Of a stretch of 34,546 nucleotides of DNA, positions 6,704-13,498 are shown in pieces. The DNA lies in IMG/VR virus record IMGVR_UViG_3300029267_002091, positions 1 through 34,546 of that record, one strand, 5' to 3'. The DNA is from a virus. The notes beneath the pieces are model-generated. The model did not search any database, was not told the origin of the DNA, and was given only the letters and a program-made list of their open reading frames with translations. Numbering within the stretch: the stretch's first letter is position 1; each line of letters begins with the position of its first letter. A program made the position numbers and the translations under genes.

Positions 6704-6869
6704 TATTGAAGTTGAGAAGAAAGTTGAAACTCCAATATGGAATATGATGGTGGACAATATTAATAGCGCAGTTTATGTGCCGGTTTGGTGGGACATTTTA
6801 GAAAACACGAGACTACAAGCCGACAAACAAGCGCGTCAACAAGCGAGAGAAGATTTTCATGCATCTTGA
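6693..6869 (+). CDS. Array A member 13, non-tetrad subtype
   Basis: 58 residues: MRIDIEVEKKVETPIWNMM, then VYVPVWWDILENTR and QADKQARQQAREDFHAS. The C-terminal QAREDF is shared with the last array member (7580-7747). The junction element is AAGCGAGAGAAGATTTTCATG. 11-nt overlap. Confidence 0.62.
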   Translation: MRIDIEVEKKVETPIWNMMVDNINSAVYVPVWWDILENTRLQADKQARQQAREDFHAS

Positions 6870-7038
6870 TATCGACAGAACATTTTTGGTTGTGTTCAAC
6901 GCAAAAGTCTGGAAGTGTATTGATAAAGATATTCGATATATTGTTAGAGAATTTGTCTGGTGGAGAGCGGATGGGCGTGTTTGGTGGCATGTCGGGCGGC
7001 AAGAAGTGGATCAATTGAAAGAGGATTATCATGAATGA
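6859..7038 (+). CDS. Array A member 14, paralogue of member 12
   Basis: 59 residues; CIDKDIRYIVREFVWWRADG and RVWWHVGRQEVDQLKEDYHE match member 12 closely, while the first 15 residues differ. 8-nt overlap with the next gene. Confidence 0.66.
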   Translation: MHLDIDRTFLVVFNAKVWKCIDKDIRYIVREFVWWRADGRVWWHVGRQEVDQLKEDYHE

Positions 7039-7225
7039 AGAGCAAATCTACGATCCGGTTTATGAGCAATTCTGGCTGTATGTCGGACATCATATCAATC
7101 GGCAAATCGGGCAGCAACTATGGCAACAAGCCCAAGTGCAAGTCTGGCGGCAAGTCTATCGGCAAGTCGAAGAGCAATGCAATTTGAAAGTTGTTCATCA
7201 AGTTATGGATGATTATCATGATTAA
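7031..7225 (+). CDS. Array A member 15, tetrad-repeat peptide
   Basis: 64 residues; MNEEQIYDPVYEQFWLYVGH then NRQIGQQLWQQAQVQVWRQV, ending HQVMDDYHD. Paralogous to member 17 (shared MNEEQ, FWLYV and WxQVYRQVxEQ). The junction changes here to GTTATGGATGATTATCATG. 8-nt overlap. Confidence 0.7.
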   Translation: MNEEQIYDPVYEQFWLYVGHHINRQIGQQLWQQAQVQVWRQVYRQVEEQCNLKVVHQVMDDYHD

Positions 7226-7400
7226 ACACCGAATCCACTATCGAATCTATGAGCAAGTCTATGAGACATCCAGAAACCAATTAAGTATACAACTCAAGCG
7301 GCAAGTATGGAATATAGTAGAATGGGAACAGGTGCAGGATGTTTATTTGCGTGTTGGGTGGCAAACTAAGCAGCAAGTTATGGATGATTATCATGAATGA
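7218..7400 (+). CDS. Array A member 16
   Basis: 60 residues; MIKHRIHYRIYEQVYETSRN, QLKRQVWNIVEWEQV and a C-terminal VGWQTKQQVMDDYHE. Only scattered tetrads. The ATG at 7218 matches the junction element; longer in-frame starts would run through the preceding gene. 8-nt overlap. Confidence 0.66.
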   Translation: MIKHRIHYRIYEQVYETSRNQLSIQLKRQVWNIVEWEQVQDVYLRVGWQTKQQVMDDYHE

Positions 7401-7593
7401 AGAGCAAATGAATAATCAAGTCGGGCGGAAAATTGATCAGCAACTCTGGGATCAACTCAATGATCAATTCTGGCTGTATGTCGAACGTCATATCAATTGG
7501 CAAGTCTGGTGGCAAGTCTATCGACAAGTCGATGAGCAAGTCTGGCGGGATGCCAGGAAGCAAGTTATGGATGATTATCATGACAATATGTAG
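7393..7593 (+). CDS. Array A member 17, tetrad-repeat peptide
   Basis: 66 residues; DQQLWDQLNDQFWLYVERHI then NWQVWWQVYRQVDEQVWRD, ending RKQVMDDYHDNM. Paralogue of member 15. 14-nt overlap with the last member. Confidence 0.7.
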   Translation: MNEEQMNNQVGRKIDQQLWDQLNDQFWLYVERHINWQVWWQVYRQVDEQVWRDARKQVMDDYHDNM

Positions 7594-7747
7594 CAAAGTT
7601 GGGTCGATTAGATTCCTGTCTGCATTGCAAGCCGTACGTATCAACATAGCAGTCAGATGGCAACTCAGGAAAGCTATAAACGCTAATATGAATTTCGAAA
7701 AACACTTCATAAGTCAGGCGAGGGAAGATTTTAAAAAAGGTGCTTGA
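7580..7747 (+). CDS. Array A member 18, terminal member
   Basis: 55 residues: MTICSKVGSIRFLSALQAVR, NIAVRWQLRKAINANMNFEK and a tail FISQAREDFKKGA. It retains the REDF motif, but no start codon follows (GAAGATTTTAAAAAAGG), so the coupled series ends here. A promoter and a new transcription unit follow. Confidence 0.62.
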   Translation: MTICSKVGSIRFLSALQAVRINIAVRWQLRKAINANMNFEKHFISQAREDFKKGA

Positions 7748-7832
7748 CGACACCACACAACTTTGCTAGGGTGTGTTCATCTTGAAGAGGTTAAGACATT
7801 GAACAGAGGGAGCAGAAAAATGTAAAAGGTTG

Positions 7833-7861
7833 TTGACAGTAAATAGAACTTGTGGTAGACA
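7833..7861 (+). promoter_or_regulatory. Promoter of the DUF6745-like operon
   Basis: TTGACA (7833-7838), a 17-nt spacer and TAGACA (7856-7861), with AAAAGGTTG upstream as in the other promoters of this phage. It lies in the 148-nt gap between the end of array A and the gene at 7896; I see no gene in that gap. Confidence 0.65.
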
Positions 7862-7895
7862 ATTTGAGTGACGGCAGAAACAATAGGATTTTTAT

Positions 7896-8786
7896 ATGCC
7901 TGAGAAAATCGAGAGCATGACACCTGAACAGGAAGCACAAATTCCTGGTTGGACTGAGAAATGGGTGAAGATTGGTCTTTCCACTGAACCCGTGGATTTC
8001 GAGTACGCAAAAGAGCGTGTTCTGAAAATTTACGACATCATCGAGCGTCCGCGCCCAACTGTGCTTTTTGCAGACTCCCCGTTTGCAGCAATCAAGATGG
8101 GCCTGGAACATCAGCTTGGCCGTGAGCCAACAAAACAAGAATGTTACGATGGGATTTCGAAGCTGTATTGCGGTTCTTCGCAAGTTTCTTCGTGCGCTTA
8201 TATCACCTTCTTCCGTGACGTTCTCAATTGGGAGAACGAAACGCTCGCAAACTTCAAGGTTTTTGAAGAACTCTGTTCTGCCTGTGACAACGTGTGGTGG
8301 GAAGAGGATGTTGCTGTGATTGTCAATCGTCCCGAATTCATCAAACTCGATGACGAAGGGCGGCAACACAGTGAAGAAGGACCTTCGCTGCGTTATCGCG
8401 ATGGTTGGACTGTTTGTTGTTGGCATGGCACGCGTGTACCGCGTGAATGGCTGATGACGCCGAAAAGCCAACTCGATCCGCGTATCGCGTTGACGTGGGA
8501 AGACATCGAACAGCGCCGGTGTTTTTCTGAAATCGTTGGGTGGGAAAGCGTTCTCAACCAACTTGATGCCAAGGTCATCCATCAGGATGATGATCCTGAG
8601 ATCGGCACTCTGCTTGAAGTCGATCTCCCTGACGTTGGAACCGAAAGGTTCTTGCGTGTGAAGTGTGGGACTGGACGATTTTTTGCCATTCCCGTGCCGC
8701 CTGATGTCAATACTGCCATGGAAGCGCAAGCGAGCACATGGGGTATCGATGTCAACGAGTTTGTCAAACCAGAAGTGAGGACGTAA
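7896..8786 (+). CDS. DUF6745-like protein
   Basis: 296 residues. The C-terminal half matches what I recall of DUF6745: EGPSLRYRDGWTVCCWHGTR (161-180) then VP, an I-x-Q-R-R segment (204-208) before FSEIVGW, and a C-terminal region with VDLPDVGTERFLRVKCGTGR. The N-terminal part has RPRPTVLFADSPFAA (51-65), corresponding to the family's DSP motif. Function is unknown. Members from other bacteria often carry, as I recall, a low-complexity four-residue repeat after the DSP motif; here that place (about 70-128) holds ordinary sequence, while free-standing four-residue-repeat peptides are encoded in arrays on both sides. Codon use looks more GC-rich and regular than the arrays, suggesting strong expression from its own promoter. 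Confidence 0.75.
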   Translation: MPEKIESMTPEQEAQIPGWTEKWVKIGLSTEPVDFEYAKERVLKIYDIIERPRPTVLFADSPFAAIKMGLEHQLGREPTKQECYDGISKLYCGSSQVSSCAYITFFRDVLNWENETLANFKVFEELCSACDNVWWEEDVAVIVNRPEFIKLDDEGRQHSEEGPSLRYRDGWTVCCWHGTRVPREWLMTPKSQLDPRIALTWEDIEQRRCFSEIVGWESVLNQLDAKVIHQDDDPEIGTLLEVDLPDVGTERFLRVKCGTGRFFAIPVPPDVNTAMEAQASTWGIDVNEFVKPEVRT

Positions 8787-8787
8787 T

Positions 8788-9129
8788 ATGAGAACTTTCA
8801 AGAAAATCGCTGCTCAGGGTGATGTGATGATCATGCGTGTGGACAGCTTCGACCGAAGCAATCTGAAAGAGGTTGCGCCGGAAGGGAACCACCTGATTGT
8901 CACGCACTCTGAAACCGGGCACCACCACGTGCTGGATCGTAATGATGCAAGCATGTTCGAAAACCCGGACAACGAACTTGAAGCGTTTCTGACGCTTCAT
9001 CGCGCGAGTGAGCTTACTCACCTTCGCGACTATGATACACACGAATCTCTGCTCCTTGAGCCGGGTGACTACAGAATCATCCGTCAGCGCGAGTACACGC
9101 CAGAAGGCTATCGTCGCGTTCAGGACTAG
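8788..9129 (+). CDS. Small partner protein of the DUF6745-like gene
   Basis: 113 residues, starting 1 nt after the preceding stop. It opens FKKIAAQGDVMIMRVDSFDR, then LIVTHSETGHHHVLDR with a histidine cluster, and ends GDYRIIRQREYTPEGYRRVQD without its last residues here. This QGDVxxxRV...SETGHxHxL...GxYxxxRQREYTP pattern belongs to a short protein I recall next to DUF6745 genes in other genomes. A small beta-barrel is likely, and the histidines (about 45-47) could bind metal. Function is unknown. The operon ends at the strong terminator at 9159. Confidence 0.75.
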   Translation: MRTFKKIAAQGDVMIMRVDSFDRSNLKEVAPEGNHLIVTHSETGHHHVLDRNDASMFENPDNELEAFLTLHRASELTHLRDYDTHESLLLEPGDYRIIRQREYTPEGYRRVQD

Positions 9130-9158
9130 TAGTGCGTATTGTTTGAGTTGGTAGGAGT

Positions 9159-9192
9159 AACCGGCGTGGGGAAACCTACGCCGGTTTTTTTT
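9159..9192 (+). terminator. Strong rho-independent terminator
   Basis: A stem of about 12 bp (AACCGGCGT with ACGCCGGTT, extended by GG/CC) is closed by a GAAA tetraloop and followed by eight T. It ends the DUF6745 operon, so array B is presumably transcribed by readthrough or from a promoter not recognised here. Confidence 0.92.
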
Positions 9193-9211
9193 ATCAGATG
9201 GGTGTTTGGTT

Positions 9212-9397
9212 ATGGTCGGTGCTAAGGATTCTGCATTGCATCATATTGATGCGTCGAGATTGAATGTTTCGTGTCATGTATCTCGTAATATTTACATGGA
9301 AGTGTTTGTGAGAATACAAAGCAAGGGTAGGAGACGAATAGAAGAAATAAAGCAGTGGCAATATTGGCGTCAATTGGTGGATGATTTTGATGAATAA
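9212..9397 (+). CDS. Array B member 1, divergent
   Basis: 61 residues from the ATG at 9212; no clear ribosome-binding site, so the start is uncertain (TTG at 9206 and an internal ATG are alternatives). No tetrads in the first 45 residues; it ends IKQWQYWRQLVDDFDE. Like member 1 of array A, it is the most divergent, with the family motif only at the C-terminus. 8-nt overlap. Confidence 0.55.
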   Translation: MVGAKDSALHHIDASRLNVSCHVSRNIYMEVFVRIQSKGRRRIEEIKQWQYWRQLVDDFDE

Positions 9398-9584
9398 AAT
9401 AAAAATCGTTGATCAAGTCGGGCAGCAAGGGTTTTCTTCTATCGATGCGCAATGTCTGGAAAACGTTCGTCAGAAAGTCTTGGGGCAAGTATATGATCAA
9501 GTTGTGTGGCAACTCTGGCAGAAAGTTAATCGGCAACGCTGGCAGCAAGGCTATTTTCAACTTTGGAAGGATTTTGATGGATAA
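9390..9584 (+). CDS. Array B member 2, tetrad-repeat peptide
   Basis: 64 residues; NVRQKVLGQVYDQVVWQLWQ then KVNRQRWQQGYFQLWKDFDG. Preceded by GGTGGATGATTTTGATG. 8-nt overlap with the next gene. Confidence 0.68.
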   Translation: MNKIKIVDQVGQQGFSSIDAQCLENVRQKVLGQVYDQVVWQLWQKVNRQRWQQGYFQLWKDFDG

Positions 9585-9768
9585 CGCGAGAATTGATATA
9601 CAAATCGGATGGCAAGTCAGAGAGAAAGTCTTGCGGCAAGTCAGGCGGAAATTCGATCAGCAAGTCTGGCGGCAAATTGATCAGCAAGTATGGTGGCAAG
9701 TTGGGGATCGAGTTTGGTTGAAAGCCAAGCGGCAAGCTATGGATGATTATGATGGAATTGATATATAA
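9577..9768 (+). CDS. Array B member 3, tetrad-repeat peptide
   Basis: 63 residues; about ten tetrads from WQVREKVLRQVRRKFDQQVW through RQIDQQVWWQVGDRVW, ending KRQAMDDYDGIDI. Ribosome-binding site GGAAGGAT. The 17-nt overlap with the next gene is the longest in array B. Confidence 0.7.
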   Translation: MDNARIDIQIGWQVREKVLRQVRRKFDQQVWRQIDQQVWWQVGDRVWLKAKRQAMDDYDGIDI

Positions 9769-9925
9769 AACATTCGGATGCGGCGCACATCAAGTCTGGA
9801 ATAAAGTTGCTTGGTTAGTCAATCTGAAAGTAGATCAGGAAGTTAATCAGAAAGTCTGGCGGCAAGTCAATAAGCAAGCCAATCAGCAAGTCTTCTGGCA
9901 AATCATGGATGATTATGATGTATAA
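9752..9925 (+). CDS. Array B member 4, tetrad-repeat peptide
   Basis: 57 residues; head MELIYKTFGCGAHQVW, then NLKVDQEVNQKVWRQVNKQA and NQQVFWQIMDDYDV. 8-nt overlap with the next gene (ATGTATAA). Confidence 0.68.
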   Translation: MELIYKTFGCGAHQVWNKVAWLVNLKVDQEVNQKVWRQVNKQANQQVFWQIMDDYDV

Positions 9926-10097
9926 CGTAAAATCATTCTTGGTTCAAATCGATCAGCAAGTCGATCAGAAAGTTTTGGAGCAAGTATATGATCAAGTTGT
10001 GTGGCAAGTCTGGCGGCAAATCTGGCGGCAAGTCAATCAGCAAATCTTATGGCAAGTTATGGAGGATTGTGATGGATGGGATGAAAATTGTCGGTGA
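9918..10097 (+). CDS. Array B member 5, terminal member
   Basis: 59 residues; MYNVKSFLVQIDQQVDQKVL, EQVYDQVVWQVWRQIWRQV and an extended C-terminus after MEDCDG (WDENCR). The segment LEQVYDQVVWQ recurs in member 2. The following gene lies in a different relative phase, so the array pattern stops here. Confidence 0.68.
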   Translation: MYNVKSFLVQIDQQVDQKVLEQVYDQVVWQVWRQIWRQVNQQILWQVMEDCDGWDENCR

Positions 10098-10306
10098 TCG
10101 AAGATCGTTTTTATGGTTACGTTCATTTCATAGAGAACGGGCAACTGTTGACACATTTTCGATGGTTTGAAAATTTCACTGTCGGGGATGTGAAAAAATT
10201 TTCCACTTTGGGTCAAAATAGACAATGGGAAATTCTAGATATCGTTAGAAAAAACACTGTTTTTAGTGAAATACCAGTGTATGAGGTACACATTAAAGAA
10301 GTGTGA
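10088..10306 (+). CDS. Small protein of unknown function
   Basis: 72 residues from TTG 10088 (GTG at 10094 is an alternative); GGATGGGATG upstream may act as ribosome-binding site. The sequence (YGYVHFIENGQLLTHFRWFE and EILDIVRKNTVFSEIPVYEV) is a plausible small globular alpha/beta protein without the QVxx pattern. It overlaps array B by 10 nt and sits before thyX. Family not recognised. Confidence 0.5.
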   Translation: MSVIEDRFYGYVHFIENGQLLTHFRWFENFTVGDVKKFSTLGQNRQWEILDIVRKNTVFSEIPVYEVHIKEV

Positions 10307-10327
10307 TTAGTAAATAAGGAGCTATTC

Positions 10328-11011
10328 ATGGATACAGTAAAGTTGATTGCACACACACAGGCAGAAAATGATTATGAATCTCCACCGCATGAATTGATGG
10401 CATATTGTGCCAGAGTTTCCAATCCTTCCAATCAGAATAATAATCAGACAGCAGAAAAACTTCTCAACTATTGCATCAAACATAAACACTGGTCAGTTTT
10501 CGAAATGGCCAATGTGATTTTGGAAATCAATACAACGCGAGATATTGCGAGACAAATTTTGCGGCACAGATCATTCAGTTTTCAGGAATTCTCACAACGC
10601 TATGCTGACCCAAATGAACTTGGTTATAGCGTTCGAGAATCAAGACTTCAAGATAGCAAAAATCGACAGAATAGCATTGAAGTGAATGATGAAGAATTGC
10701 ATCGTGCCTGGGTTTTGAAACAAGAGCAGATAATGCACGAATGTAAACTGGCATACAAATGGGCCATTGAAAATGGAATAGCCAAAGAACAAGCCAGAGC
10801 AGTTCTTCCAGAAGGAATGGTCATGAGCCGTATGTACATGAATGGAAACCTCAGATCATGGATCACATACGTTGCATTGAGAGAAGGACCAGAAACACAA
10901 AAAGAACACCGGCTAATTGCCAAGGAGTGTAAAGCAATACTTCTATCGCTGTATCCATTTCTAGAAACCAGTCTGGGTGGAATTGATGTTATGTGGAAGG
11001 ATGTTGTGTGA
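10328..11011 (+). CDS. thyX: FAD-dependent thymidylate synthase ThyX
   Basis: 227 residues, normal for the family. The ThyX signature RHRSFSFQEFSQRY is at 79-92, and the C-terminal EGMVMSRMYMNGNLRSWITY matches the substrate and FAD-binding LPxxxxTxxxxTxNLR region. It methylates dUMP to dTMP using methylene-THF with FADH2 as reductant. An AAGGAG ribosome-binding site precedes the ATG at 10328. Its stop overlaps the next gene as TGATG, and the RNR follows, making a dNTP-synthesis operon. Confidence 0.93.
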   Translation: MDTVKLIAHTQAENDYESPPHELMAYCARVSNPSNQNNNQTAEKLLNYCIKHKHWSVFEMANVILEINTTRDIARQILRHRSFSFQEFSQRYADPNELGYSVRESRLQDSKNRQNSIEVNDEELHRAWVLKQEQIMHECKLAYKWAIENGIAKEQARAVLPEGMVMSRMYMNGNLRSWITYVALREGPETQKEHRLIAKECKAILLSLYPFLETSLGGIDVMWKDVV

Positions 11012-11199
11012 TGGACAATAGTGTGCTTGATGCTCTCAAAGAAAAACGAGACGGCTATCAACTTCAGATTGATCGTATAGAGAAAGAAATTCAACAATCA
11101 GAAACACAAATACAGGAGGCAAAACGACTATTATTACGTGTCAAGAAACTAAAAGCTGATTTTGTTTCAGCGATAAAAACCCTAGAGCCACAAACTTAA
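11011..11199 (+). CDS. Small coiled-coil protein
   Basis: 62 residues from the ATG at 11011, overlapping the thyX stop by one base, with AAGGA nine bases upstream. It is almost wholly a charged coiled coil (LKEKRDGYQLQIDRIEKEI and EAKRLLLRVKKLK). No family recognised. Its position between thyX and RNR suggests co-expression rather than a specific role. Confidence 0.6.
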   Translation: MDNSVLDALKEKRDGYQLQIDRIEKEIQQSETQIQEAKRLLLRVKKLKADFVSAIKTLEPQT

Positions 11200-11219
11200 G
11201 TTCCACGGAGTGCCACCAC

Positions 11220-13109
11220 ATGAAACTATACGAATCCTTTATTCATAAAAGCCGCTATGCTAGATTTTTGCCAGAGAAATCGCGTCGAGAACATTGGGAA
11301 GAAACGGTTGATCGATATATCAATTTCATGAAGTCTCATGTTGATGAAAAACATAATGCGGCAATCAAGCCAAAAGAATGGGAGGAAATACGTAACGCGA
11401 TTGTGGCTCATGAAATAATGCCATCCATGCGTGGAATGATGACTGCTGGTCCTGCATTGGCTCGTGATAATACTTGTCTCTATAATTGCTCATTCATTGC
11501 TGTTGACGATCCCAAAGCCTTCGATGAGGCTATGTTTGTTTTGATGTGTGGAACTGGTGTTGGTTTTTCAGTAGAGCGTCAATACATCAACAAACTGCCA
11601 GAAGTCCCAGAAAAAATGTTCGATAGCGATAGTACAATTATCGTAAAGGATTCCAAGGAAGGTTGGGCAAAGGCTTTTCGAGTTCTCATCTCAATGCTCT
11701 ATGCTGGTGAAATTCCAAATCGAGATTTTTCAAAGGTGCGTGTTGCTGGTACGCCGCTCAAAACGTTTGGTGGTCGAGCTTCTGGACCAGAGCCTCTTGA
11801 AGACCTATTCAATTTCACTATTGCAACGTTTCGGAATGCGCGTGGTCGCAAACTAACTTCAATTGAGTGCCACGATATTATGTGCAAGGTTGGTGAAGTT
11901 GTTGTTGTTGGTGGCGTGCGAAGATCAGCTTTGATTTCTCTGTCAAACCTATCAGATGATCGTATGCGACATGCTAAATCAGGAGCATGGTGGGAACATG
12001 ATGTGCAGCGAGCATTGGCAAACAACAGTGCTGTGTATAACGAAAAACCAGATATTGGAATGTTCATGCAGGAATGGTTGGCGTTATATGAATCCAAAAG
12101 TGGCGAACGAGGAATATTCAATCGAGAGGCAGCAATAAAACAAGCCAATCGAAATGGAAGGCGAGACGGAAGTCTGATTCAGGGTGTTAATCCATGTGGA
12201 GAAATTTTGCTTCGTTCAAATAGCTTTTGCAATCTGACTGAGATTGTTGCTCGTGCTGATGATATTGATGAAACACTGAAACGTAAAATTCGACTGGCAA
12301 CAATAATAGGAACTGTTCAAGCGTCGTTTACGCATTTTCCATATCTCAGGAAGATTTGGCAGAAAAACGCTGAGGAAGAGCGGCTGCTTGGTGTTTCAAT
12401 GACTGGAATCATGGATTGTCCATTGTTGAACAAACCAACCGATGATGTCAAAAAGCGGTTGTCTGCATTGCGACAATATACAATTGAGGTAAACAAAAAA
12501 TACGCAAGTGCTATGGGAATTGCTCAATCTGCTGCCATCACAACAGTGAAACCCTCTGGAACTGTCAGTCAACTTACAGATAGCTCGTCAGGAATTCATC
12601 AGCGTCATGATCCGTACTATATTCGTCGAGTTCGCGGCGATATCAAAGACCCACTTACTCAATTCATGATAACACAAAAAATTCCCAATGAGCCTGATGT
12701 TACGAAGCCAACCAGCACTGTTGTTTTCTCATTTCCCAAAAAAGCGCCAAAGGATGCCATTTGCAGAAATGATATCAGTGCAATTCAGCACCTGGAAATG
12801 TGGCTGATGTATAAACAGAATTGGTGTGAGCACAATCCATCTGTTACAATCTCTGTGAAAGAACATGAATGGATGGAAGTTGGGGCGTGGGTTTACAAAA
12901 ATTTCGACGAAGTTTCTGGTATCTCATTCTTGCCATATGACGGCGGCAGTTATCGACAAGCACCATATGAAACCATTACCAAGGATAAGTATGAAGAGTT
13001 GGTCAAGGATTTCCCAACAGAAATTAATTGGGGCGAATTCCACGAAGAGCTTGATATGGTAGAAGGGTTGCAGGCACTGGCTTGTTCTGCTGGTCAGTGT
13101 GAAATATAG
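11220..13109 (+). CDS. nrdJ: Ribonucleotide reductase, class II (B12-dependent)
   Basis: 629 residues. DNTCLYNCSF (83-92) carries the N-terminal redox cysteine region, NPCGEI (324-329) the catalytic Cys and Glu, and FCNLTE (336-341) follows. The C-terminal CSAGQCEI supplies the cysteine pair that re-reduces the active site. The absence of a class I small subunit or class III activase nearby, the length and the sequence style fit the monomeric adenosylcobalamin-dependent class (Lactobacillus RTPR type, about 740 residues). It reduces ribonucleotides to deoxyribonucleotides, with the glutaredoxin at 16190 as a possible electron donor. The cofactor would have to come from the host. Confidence 0.9.
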   Translation: MKLYESFIHKSRYARFLPEKSRREHWEETVDRYINFMKSHVDEKHNAAIKPKEWEEIRNAIVAHEIMPSMRGMMTAGPALARDNTCLYNCSFIAVDDPKAFDEAMFVLMCGTGVGFSVERQYINKLPEVPEKMFDSDSTIIVKDSKEGWAKAFRVLISMLYAGEIPNRDFSKVRVAGTPLKTFGGRASGPEPLEDLFNFTIATFRNARGRKLTSIECHDIMCKVGEVVVVGGVRRSALISLSNLSDDRMRHAKSGAWWEHDVQRALANNSAVYNEKPDIGMFMQEWLALYESKSGERGIFNREAAIKQANRNGRRDGSLIQGVNPCGEILLRSNSFCNLTEIVARADDIDETLKRKIRLATIIGTVQASFTHFPYLRKIWQKNAEEERLLGVSMTGIMDCPLLNKPTDDVKKRLSALRQYTIEVNKKYASAMGIAQSAAITTVKPSGTVSQLTDSSSGIHQRHDPYYIRRVRGDIKDPLTQFMITQKIPNEPDVTKPTSTVVFSFPKKAPKDAICRNDISAIQHLEMWLMYKQNWCEHNPSVTISVKEHEWMEVGAWVYKNFDEVSGISFLPYDGGSYRQAPYETITKDKYEELVKDFPTEINWGEFHEELDMVEGLQALACSAGQCEI

Positions 13110-13118
13110 GAGGGATAC

Positions 13119-13328
13119 ATGCAAGAAGTTGTTCTAGAATTCTTGAAATCAATCGAAGAGCACGTCAGTTCGAGATATACGCGCGTAACAATTTATCATG
13201 AAATGATTCCACATATTCAGTGGTACGATTTGGATTTTGCTGAATCGTTGCGTGAAGAATCTGATGCATATGATGAAGCGTATGATTTGCTCAATGAAGA
13301 ATCGGATGCTTTTGAAGAAGACGAATAA
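13119..13328 (+). CDS. Small acidic protein
   Basis: 69 residues from the ATG at 13119 with AGGAGGGA upstream, a near-perfect ribosome-binding site. The last third is strongly acidic (REESDAYDEAYDLLNEESDA). An acidic surface could mimic DNA or bind a partner, but nothing specific is recognised. Last gene of the thyX-RNR operon. Confidence 0.65.
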   Translation: MQEVVLEFLKSIEEHVSSRYTRVTIYHEMIPHIQWYDLDFAESLREESDAYDEAYDLLNEESDAFEEDE

Positions 13329-13333
13329 TGATG

Positions 13334-13367
13334 AAGGTGGCGTTAGCAATAGAGTTAACGCCACCTT
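13334..13367. terminator. Bidirectional hairpin between convergent genes
   Basis: AAGGTGGCGTTA (13334-13345) pairs perfectly with TAACGCCACCTT (13356-13367), loop 10 nt. T-runs are poor on both sides, but it sits exactly between plus-strand and minus-strand gene ends. Confidence 0.7.
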
Positions 13368-13375
13368 ACTTTGCG

Positions 13376-13498
13376 TTATTCTTCGAGAAGTTGTTCACTC
13401 TCTTTGAGTTGTTTGGAACACTTCTTGCACATCTTAACTGTTGGTGCAAAAACTTTGTGGCAAACCGGGCAAACCCAACCATTGTTGTCATCAGGCAT
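13376..13498 (-). CDS. Small zinc-ribbon protein
   Basis: 40 residues on the minus strand, ATG at 13498. Two CxxC pairs (CPVC at 10-13 and CKKC at 24-27) form a likely zinc ribbon; the tail is charged (SKQLKESEQLLEE). AGGAGAG lies upstream on the coding strand. It overlaps the 3' end of the FkbM gene by 8 nt and is the last gene of the minus-strand operon. Confidence 0.65.
   Translation of the reverse strand: MPDDNNGWVCPVCHKVFAPTVKMCKKCSKQLKESEQLLEE

Larger units (their letters stand above)
4527..7747 (+). repeat. Array A: 18 tandem coupled tiny genes
   Basis: Eighteen overlapping ORFs of 52-71 codons follow each other with start-to-start distances of 151-196 nt. Many contain in-frame 12-nt repeats of the type CAAGTCTGGCGG or CAAGTATGGGAT, read as Q-V-W-R or Q-V-W-D, giving tetrads of pattern x-x-Q-[VIAL]. 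Every junction carries a conserved element of the form AATTGAAGGAAGAT..ATGA, which encodes the C-terminal L-x-[ED]-D-[YF] motif of one protein and supplies ribosome-binding site and start codon for the next. All 17 start-to-start distances equal 1 modulo 3. No insertion-sequence features, CRISPR spacers or RNA genes are seen. Confidence 0.9.
9212..10097 (+). repeat. Array B: five tandem coupled tiny genes
   Basis: Five ORFs of 57-64 codons repeat the array A architecture: 12-nt in-frame repeats (CAAGTCTGGCGG and relatives), a junction element of type TGGATGATTATGATG, start-to-start distances of 178, 187, 175 and 166 nt, all equal to 1 modulo 3. The array is separated from array A by the DUF6745 unit and ends just before the gene at 10088. 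Confidence 0.88.

Noticed and set aside
4700-7600. CRISPR-like or VNTR array
   Set aside because: Repeats are 12 nt, in-frame and degenerate, with no constant repeat-spacer pattern; gene-level organisation explains them.
4657-7756. Long minus-strand ORFs opposite array A reading PPDL-type repeats
   Set aside because: The 12-nt repeat contains no stop in several frames of either strand, so long antisense frames arise automatically. They lack ribosome-binding sites and consistent ends.
7791-8801. 336-codon minus-strand frame opposite the DUF6745-like gene
   Set aside because: It covers the promoter and a plus-strand gene with recognisable motifs; no ribosome-binding site or family features.
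10073-10171. ATG at 10073 as a sixth member of array B
   Set aside because: The frame yields only 32 residues without the family motif and breaks the constant phase; the gene at 10088 is more plausible.
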